Positions 7,193-10,822 of a DNA stretch of 10,822 nt are shown piece by piece. A model generated the notes under the pieces. It was not told the DNA's origin. It saw only the letters and a list, made by a program, of their open reading frames with translations, and ran no database searches. The position numbers were made by a program, and so were the translations under genes. Source of the DNA: Sulfurimonas sp. (GTDB lineage: Bacteria > Campylobacterota > Campylobacteria > Campylobacterales > Sulfurimonadaceae); NCBI GenBank assembly GCA_027047745.1, contig JALTUB010000365.1:1-10822 (forward strand), written 5' to 3'. Every line of letters starts with the position of its first letter. Position 1 is the first letter of the stretch.

Positions 7193-7199
7193 TTCACTC

Positions 7200-7334
7200 A
7201 TGAAAACACCAGAAGAAAAAAATGAAGATTTTCAAAGTATAAAAAAAGAGGCTAGAAAACTGTTTCTTATCTTGTTTGGATTTGGGATATCTGCGTATTT
7301 GCTTGTTAATGGGTTTAGTATTTTAGATACATGA
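7200..7334 (+). CDS. Small single-span membrane protein (44 aa), hypothetical
   Basis: This reading frame runs from ATG to TGA. A charged N-terminus (MKTPEEKNEDFQSIKKEARK) is followed by one hydrophobic helix (LFLILFGFGISAYLLVNGF, residues 21-39) and a short tail. The Lys/Arg cluster before the helix predicts a cytoplasmic N-terminus. Three observations suggest a real gene: a -10 box at the right distance for leaderless transcription, a hairpin terminator 24 bases after the stop, and the charged-helix-tail layout typical of bacterial small membrane proteins. It is divergent from the copper receptor and shares a GAGTATAAT motif with it, so co-regulation is possible. I do not recognise a family and assign no function. 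Confidence 0.6.
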   Translation: MKTPEEKNEDFQSIKKEARKLFLILFGFGISAYLLVNGFSILDT

Positions 7335-7358
7335 GTCTAACTTTAATTAGTCACAATA

Positions 7359-7398
7359 TAGTGCTTAGTCAAACGGATGACCAAGCACTATTTTACAA
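7359..7398. terminator. Bidirectional hairpin terminator between convergent genes
   Basis: The arm TAGTGCTTAGTC (7359-7370) pairs with GACCAAGCACTA (7379-7390) at 11 of 12 positions around an 8-base loop. The plus strand continues TTTTACAATTTT, so it terminates the 44-aa gene. On the minus strand it lies directly after the stop of the GAF protein and is followed by TATT, so it may also end the PAS-LC7-SixA-GAF operon. Confidence 0.8.
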
Positions 7399-8709
7399 TT
7401 TTATAATATAAGCTGGAAGAGTTAATAAAAATTTATAAATATTTTTTTCATCTGATATTTGAATATTTCCATCTACAGAGATGAGCATTTTTTGGTTAAT
7501 GTTGTGGATAAGTTGGTCTGAATTGTATAAACTACTCTTCTTTGCACCGAAAAGATTGAATTTATTTTTGTTTTCTATTTTTGTAAAAAGTATTTCTATA
7601 TTCAATATTTTTTCTGTGTAGAAAAATTTAATTTCTAAATCTTTTGTATCGTCTATATATTTAGAAACATGTATAATAAAACGGAGTAAAATACTTTGGA
7701 CAATTTTTAAATTGAAAAAAAGTGAGGGTGGAGTCTTTTTTACTGCATAAATTTTCAACTTAGTTATTTTAAGTGTGCCTGAAAGAAAATATTTTAAATC
7801 CAGCATGAAATCTTCTAAAATATGGCGTTCTTTATACGATGTTTTCTCAAAATTAGAAGATTCTAGTAATGTCAGAATACTCTTTGATTTTTGAAGGCTT
7901 TCATCTATATTTTGGGAAATTTTCGCATCTATTTTTACAAAATATAAGATTTCAGCAAAACTCATTAAGTTAGTATGCTGAGTATAATTGGTATATATTT
8001 TTTTTAAAAATTGATCAAGTTTTATAGGTTTGTCTACTTGTAAAGTTTGTTTTTGAGATAGCTGAGATTCTTTTAAAAGAAGATAATCTTTCTCTTTCTC
8101 TTGTAGCTTTTCTTCTAGGTGCTTATTTTGAGTATGCTGTACTCTATTTTCTTCATTTCTTTCTTTGAGGATTGTTTTATAATTATTTAGTTCTTTTTGT
8201 AAAGATAAAATTTCTGTTTTGAGTATTTGTGTCTCTTTATTGTTAAGTTGTTTTTGTGGCTTGTTTTCTTGTGTAGATCCTAGAAAATGTAAAACTGTTT
8301 TTTTATAAAGTTCTAAATTTTGAACATCTCGGCGTGTAAAATTCTTTCTTTTTTTCACAGATACAAAAAGTCTTATAAATCCAACTATTTGCTCGTTTTC
8401 TTCATATGGTGTTATAATGATAGATTTTATTTTGTGATTGAGAGGGTTGTCTTGGGTTTGGACATATGCCTTACTACTTACAACATGATTTGAAAACAGT
8501 GAACTTTTTGTTACAATACTTTGATATGTTTTTCCACTATTTAAAACTATTGAAAGGGATGTGTCTTTGAGAAAAATTGCTGTTTTCTTATCATTATTAT
8601 ATTTCCATATTTCAATATAAGATACATTGAATATTTTTTCTAATTCATCATAAATTATTTCTGGATTATTTTCTATCTTTTTTAAAGATTTTTCTAAGTT
8701 TTTGTCCAT
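7393..8709 (-). CDS. GAF-domain protein with a degenerate histidine-kinase-like C-terminus
   Basis: This 438-aa soluble protein has a GAF-like sensor region (about 15-143: FNVSYIEIWKYNNDKKTAIF ... IIITPYEENEQIVGFIRLF), a long Gln/Glu/Lys coiled coil (about 150-225), a helical pair like a kinase dimerisation domain (about 230-310) and a C-terminal fold like a kinase ATPase (about 325-435, ending VDGNIQISDEKNIYKFLLTLPA). The key catalytic features appear to be missing. No H-E/D phosphoacceptor is seen in the helical pair. In the N box (VQSILLRFIIHVSKYI, 337-352) the Mg-binding Asn position holds His347, and no DxGxG box follows. It is therefore probably a pseudokinase or scaffold. It starts 2 bases after the sixA stop with AAGGA upstream, so it is the last gene of the operon and translationally coupled. 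The kinase resemblance is my reading of patterns, without an alignment. Confidence 0.8.
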   Translation of the reverse strand: MDKNLEKSLKKIENNPEIIYDELEKIFNVSYIEIWKYNNDKKTAIFLKDTSLSIVLNSGKTYQSIVTKSSLFSNHVVSSKAYVQTQDNPLNHKIKSIIITPYEENEQIVGFIRLFVSVKKRKNFTRRDVQNLELYKKTVLHFLGSTQENKPQKQLNNKETQILKTEILSLQKELNNYKTILKERNEENRVQHTQNKHLEEKLQEKEKDYLLLKESQLSQKQTLQVDKPIKLDQFLKKIYTNYTQHTNLMSFAEILYFVKIDAKISQNIDESLQKSKSILTLLESSNFEKTSYKERHILEDFMLDLKYFLSGTLKITKLKIYAVKKTPPSLFFNLKIVQSILLRFIIHVSKYIDDTKDLEIKFFYTEKILNIEILFTKIENKNKFNLFGAKKSSLYNSDQLIHNINQKMLISVDGNIQISDEKNIYKFLLTLPAYIIKL

Positions 8710-8711
8710 CT

Positions 8712-9245
8712 TTATCCTTTTGGTAGTGTTGTTCTAATATGTTTGGGCATATAATACTTAAATTGTTTTGGCTGAATAAAAAAATCTACAGTTCCGACAT
8801 CTTGTGAAATATCTTCCCACTTATCTATGTTAAGTTTAATAGCTAAAACACCAAGTGTTGGGAATTTAAAAAAATTATCAGTGAGTAAAAAATTAGCGAA
8901 CTCTGTTAATTCAGGATTATGACCAACTAAAAACAGTGAATTATCATCATCATTCTGCAATGAAAGAACATTTATATAGGCTTCTCTTGAAGATTGATAC
9001 AACTCTTTCATGTAGTGGATTTTACCAGCGTATTTTATTTTTTGAGCAAGCATAAGAGCTGTTGTTTGTGCTCTCATCGCTAAACTAGAAACAATTAAAT
9101 CAGGAACTATTTTTTGAAATGACAAATAAGAGCTTATAGTATTGAGGTCTTTGAGACCTCCTTTTTTTAAACCTCTTTCAAAGTCACTCAGTGAGCCGTC
9201 GCTCCAGTCTGATTTTGCATGTCTTATAAGATATAAAGTTTTGAT
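8712..9245 (-). CDS. sixA: SixA-type phosphohistidine phosphatase with apparent ATC start codon
   Basis: The frame encodes 177 residues with the histidine-phosphatase layout: KTLYLIRHAKSDW (R8, H9), SDFERGLKKGGLKD, SSLAMRAQTTALML (R58) and LFLVGHNPELTEF (H109). SixA removes phosphate from histidines of phosphotransfer domains; E. coli SixA has 161 residues. No ATG, GTG or TTG exists in frame between the preceding gene and this RHAKS motif. The codon where family members have Met-Lys-Thr is ATC (9245-9243), with AGGA six bases before it. The first standard start in frame is a TTG at 9125, which would drop the catalytic R8/H9 and cannot be the functional start. Either translation begins at AUC, as AUU does in infC, or the start codon is mutated or miscalled. 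It lies 31 bases after the LC7 gene and 2 bases before the GAF gene. Confidence 0.85.
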   Translation of the reverse strand: MKTLYLIRHAKSDWSDGSLSDFERGLKKGGLKDLNTISSYLSFQKIVPDLIVSSLAMRAQTTALMLAQKIKYAGKIHYMKELYQSSREAYINVLSLQNDDDNSLFLVGHNPELTEFANFLLTDNFFKFPTLGVLAIKLNIDKWEDISQDVGTVDFFIQPKQFKYYMPKHIRTTLPKG

Positions 9246-9251
9246 GAGTTT

Positions 9252-9255
9252 TCCT
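9252..9255 (-). promoter_or_regulatory. sixA: Ribosome binding site that supports the ATC start of sixA
   Basis: The minus strand reads AGGAAAACTCATC, with AGGA six bases from the ATC codon, the expected spacing. It is the main support for initiation at ATC rather than at a downstream TTG. Confidence 0.6.
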
Positions 9256-9276
9256 GTTATTAGAAATTTTATTGTC

Positions 9277-9666
9277 TTACATTGCTTGAAGCATTTTTGA
9301 CATTGTCTGAATATTACGCTCCATAATCATTTTTGCAAGTGCTACATTACCATCGTCTCTAAAAATTGTAAAGATTGTGAGTTTAGAAAAGTTATCCGAA
9401 GAAGATGAACCAGAACTGTTTACTAAAAAGACATGACCATCTTCTGTTCTTGCTTCAACCAAAGAAGTTTCAGCAAAACCAACATCAAGAGAACTCTCTG
9501 ATGTCATTCTAAAAGCATCATTAAAAATACTCGCAGAGTATGCAATGTCAGTATTTGTATTTTCTTCATCTATAAAGAGTGTTTCACCTGAGAAGTTAAG
9601 CACGGCAGAACCTAGGTATCCGTTTACTGCTGTGAGTTTTTTCATCTGTTCTTTAAAATTAATCAT
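9277..9666 (-). CDS. Roadblock/LC7-like small protein
   Basis: This 129-aa protein has the length and pattern of a Roadblock/LC7 (MglB-like) domain: an N-terminal helix (MINFKEQMKKLTAV), a strand pair (YLGSAVLNFSGETLFID, 17-33), a long helix with Asp/Ser (39-60), strands with a Gly turn (HVFLVNSSGSSSSDNF, KLTIFTIF) and a C-terminal helix (GNVALAKMIMERNIQTMSKML). Such proteins usually dimerise and act as scaffolds or as activators of small Ras-like GTPases. No GTPase is seen in the window. AAGGA lies 6 bases before the ATG. The gene is second in the operon, 11 bases after the PAS gene. The family assignment is from pattern only, since the fold has weak sequence signatures. Confidence 0.7.
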   Translation of the reverse strand: MINFKEQMKKLTAVNGYLGSAVLNFSGETLFIDEENTNTDIAYSASIFNDAFRMTSESSLDVGFAETSLVEARTEDGHVFLVNSSGSSSSDNFSKLTIFTIFRDDGNVALAKMIMERNIQTMSKMLQAM

Positions 9667-9677
9667 TCTAATTCCTT

Positions 9678-10193
9678 TTAGTTTTGTATTTTTTTCATGA
9701 GGTCGTTAAATGTTTGCATAGAAGCACCATTCTTAACGAGTATATCATTGAGTAATTGCCACGAAGCATCTGCCCCATCACTTTTTTCTTTTTCTAAGAG
9801 TGCCTTATATAAAGGTATAATTGTTTTTTTTGCTTTTTCTGACATCTTGCGTCTTGTTGAAACATAGTTTCTTAAAGAGCCATCTGGATTTTTGGTTACT
9901 CTGACATTTGCTAAAGTCCAATAATATTTTCCATCTTTTGTAAGATTTTTCACAAAAGCAAAAACATCATTCCCTGCTTTTAATTCTTGCCATAAAAATT
10001 TGAATATAACACTTGGCATATCTGGATGTCTTAAAATGGAATGGGGCTTATCAAGTAATTCTGATTGCACATACCCAGAAAGTTTTACAAAAATTTGGTT
10101 AGCGTATGTTATATCCCCATCGACATTACTTTTAGATACTACAATATCAACATCTTTAACTTCTATCTCTTCATCGAGAATTTCTCTACTCAT
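9678..10193 (-). CDS. PAS-domain redox sensor, CetB/Aer-like
   Basis: This 171-aa protein carries one PAS domain (about 16-116) closely like that of Aer and Campylobacter CetB: ITYANQIFVKLSGY (28-41), KPHSILRHPDMP (49-60), FKFLWQELKAG (64-74), VKNLTKDGKYYWTLANV (81-97) and YVSTRRK (110-116), followed by IIPLYKALLEKEK as in the segment after the Aer PAS. In Aer this domain binds FAD and reports redox state for energy taxis, and the RHPDMP segment (H56, D58) is part of the conserved pocket. It has no membrane helix, HAMP or MCP signalling domain, so like CetB it must act through a partner, which is not in the window. A good Shine-Dalgarno (AAGGA) precedes the ATG, and it heads the LC7-SixA-GAF operon. 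Confidence 0.92.
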   Translation of the reverse strand: MSREILDEEIEVKDVDIVVSKSNVDGDITYANQIFVKLSGYVQSELLDKPHSILRHPDMPSVIFKFLWQELKAGNDVFAFVKNLTKDGKYYWTLANVRVTKNPDGSLRNYVSTRRKMSEKAKKTIIPLYKALLEKEKSDGADASWQLLNDILVKNGASMQTFNDLMKKIQN

Positions 10194-10221
10194 TTTGTAT
10201 CCTTATATTCTTTGTGTCATA

Positions 10222-10227
10222 ATTATA
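10222..10227 (-). promoter_or_regulatory. -10 box for the PAS-LC7-SixA-GAF operon
   Basis: The minus strand reads TTTTTTTGGTATAATTATG: a T-tract followed by GGTATAAT, a perfect gnTAnAAT. The predicted start near 10215 leaves a leader of about 22 bases with AAGGA before the ATG. No -35 is seen, as usual for Campylobacterota sigma-70 promoters. Confidence 0.7.
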
Positions 10228-10272
10228 CCAAAAAAAGATAATAACCAATTAAATTGTTGCTATTTAGAGTAG

Positions 10273-10638
10273 CTAAATCCAAAACATACTACAGTGGGGA
10301 AAAATGGGTCACTAAAGAGATTGAGTCTTAGTGGTAGATACCTACAACTAGATGTATCTTCACTGAGCTTTAAAGAGTATTTAGAGTTCAAATCAATTAA
10401 AATTTTAAATAAACTTGATCTTGTTCCAAATTACTCGCCAATAGTGGCATCTTACAAAATGTCAATAAACTAAAAAATAATTTTCATATATCTTATCAAA
10501 GCATATATGCTCTTTGAGATTCCGAAGTTTGATGGTGTTGATTGTTTAGTTATCTGTGAAGACAACTCATATAAACTGGAATCAGATAGTATAAACATAG
10601 ATGTATTAAACATTCATGAATGCTTACTTAGTTTTTAA
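10273..10638 (+). pseudogene. Decayed AAA+ ATPase (AAA_14/DUF4143-type) remnant
   Basis: One plus-strand frame from 10273 to 10638 contains GSLKRLSLSGRYLQLDV followed by SSLSFKEYLEFKS. This matches the 'LSGRY...LSFKEYLEF' signature of the AAA_14/DUF4143 ATP-binding proteins. The frame has a TAA at 10471, then continues open with LFEIPKFDGVDCLVICEDNSYKLESDSINIDVLNIHECLLSF, which looks like the C-terminal end of such a protein. The Walker motifs and most of the middle (several hundred residues) are missing and no credible start or ribosome binding site is present, so it is an internally deleted pseudogene. Its last 4 bases overlap the end of the convergent agmatine deiminase gene. The identity of the second part is less certain than the first. 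Confidence 0.65.
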
Positions 10639-10822
10639 AAATTCATACTAACGCAGTGAAGTGAGCCATGCTCTCTTATAATAGTAGAGCAATCTACCTC
10701 AACAATATCTCTATCTTTAATCGTTTTTTTAAAGATTTCTACTGCATGAGCATCTGTTTTAAGACCATAAACAGGAACTAAAACAGCTCCATTTACAAAT
10801 AAAAAGTTAGCATAAGTTGCTG
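10635..10822 (-). CDS. Agmatine deiminase-family protein, C-terminal fragment
   Basis: The last 61 residues of the protein lie in the window and the gene continues beyond the right edge. ATYANFLFVNGAVLVPVYG, DAHAVEIFKKTIKDRDIVEVDC and the final REHGSLHCVSMNF match the C-terminus of the peptidyl-arginine/agmatine deiminase family. The catalytic cysteine is the Cys of GSLHCVSM. Members hydrolyse agmatine to N-carbamoylputrescine in putrescine synthesis, and Campylobacterota carry such genes. The TAA stop is at 10635-10637, four bases into the end of the plus-strand ATPase remnant, and no terminator hairpin is seen after it. Confidence 0.9.
   Translation of the reverse strand, partial: ATYANFLFVNGAVLVPVYGLKTDAHAVEIFKKTIKDRDIVEVDCSTIIREHGSLHCVSMNF

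Noticed and set aside
8712..9125. SixA-like protein starting at the TTG at 9125 (137 aa)
   Set aside because: This start removes the catalytic Arg-His of the RHAKS motif that is present and open in frame just upstream, and no Shine-Dalgarno precedes the TTG.
1..10822. CRISPR array, tRNA or rRNA genes
   Set aside because: I saw no regularly spaced direct repeats and no cloverleaf or rRNA-like stretch on either strand by eye; no dedicated search could be run.

Overview
The window is AT-rich, gene-dense bacterial DNA that looks like Campylobacterota, probably a free-living Sulfurimonas- or Arcobacter-like lineage. Three things point there. A dnaB gene is followed immediately by the start of a comEC-like gene, an order I recall from Helicobacter pylori. 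A free PAS protein closely resembles Aer and Campylobacter CetB. Several genes have a clear -10 box (gnTAnAAT) but no obvious -35. The genus is inferred, not shown.

Layout. (1) Positions 1-6960, minus strand: a TonB-dependent outer-membrane receptor with a CxxxM + HxM copper site (OprC/NosA type), then ispG, a 654-aa membrane protein of unknown function, dnaB, and the first 24 codons of a comEC-like gene. Between the 654-aa gene and dnaB sits a 264-bp element with long terminal inverted repeats and TTAA on both sides, which looks like a MITE or IS derivative. (2) Positions 6961-7199: a control region with a 23-bp perfect inverted repeat around 105 bp, several -10 boxes facing both ways, and a GAGTATAAT motif shared by the two divergent genes. 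(3) Positions 7200-7398: a 44-aa single-span membrane protein on the plus strand that may be made from a leaderless transcript, then a hairpin terminator shared with the convergent operon. (4) Positions 7393-10227, minus strand: a compact signalling operon from one promoter, in the order PAS (CetB/Aer-like), Roadblock/LC7-like protein, SixA-type phosphohistidine phosphatase, and a GAF protein with a degenerate histidine-kinase C-terminus. (5) Positions 10273-10638, plus strand: a decayed AAA+/DUF4143-type ATPase remnant. (6) Positions 10635-10822, minus strand: the C-terminal end of an agmatine deiminase-family gene.

The most original material is the PAS-LC7-SixA-GAF operon, whose sixA has no standard start codon and appears to begin at ATC; the 654-aa protein joining a winged-helix/Replic_Relax-like cytoplasmic part to a four-helix membrane module with a periplasmic coiled coil; and the inverted-repeat promoter region between the copper receptor and the small membrane protein, which could be an invertible switch or a paired-operator region.
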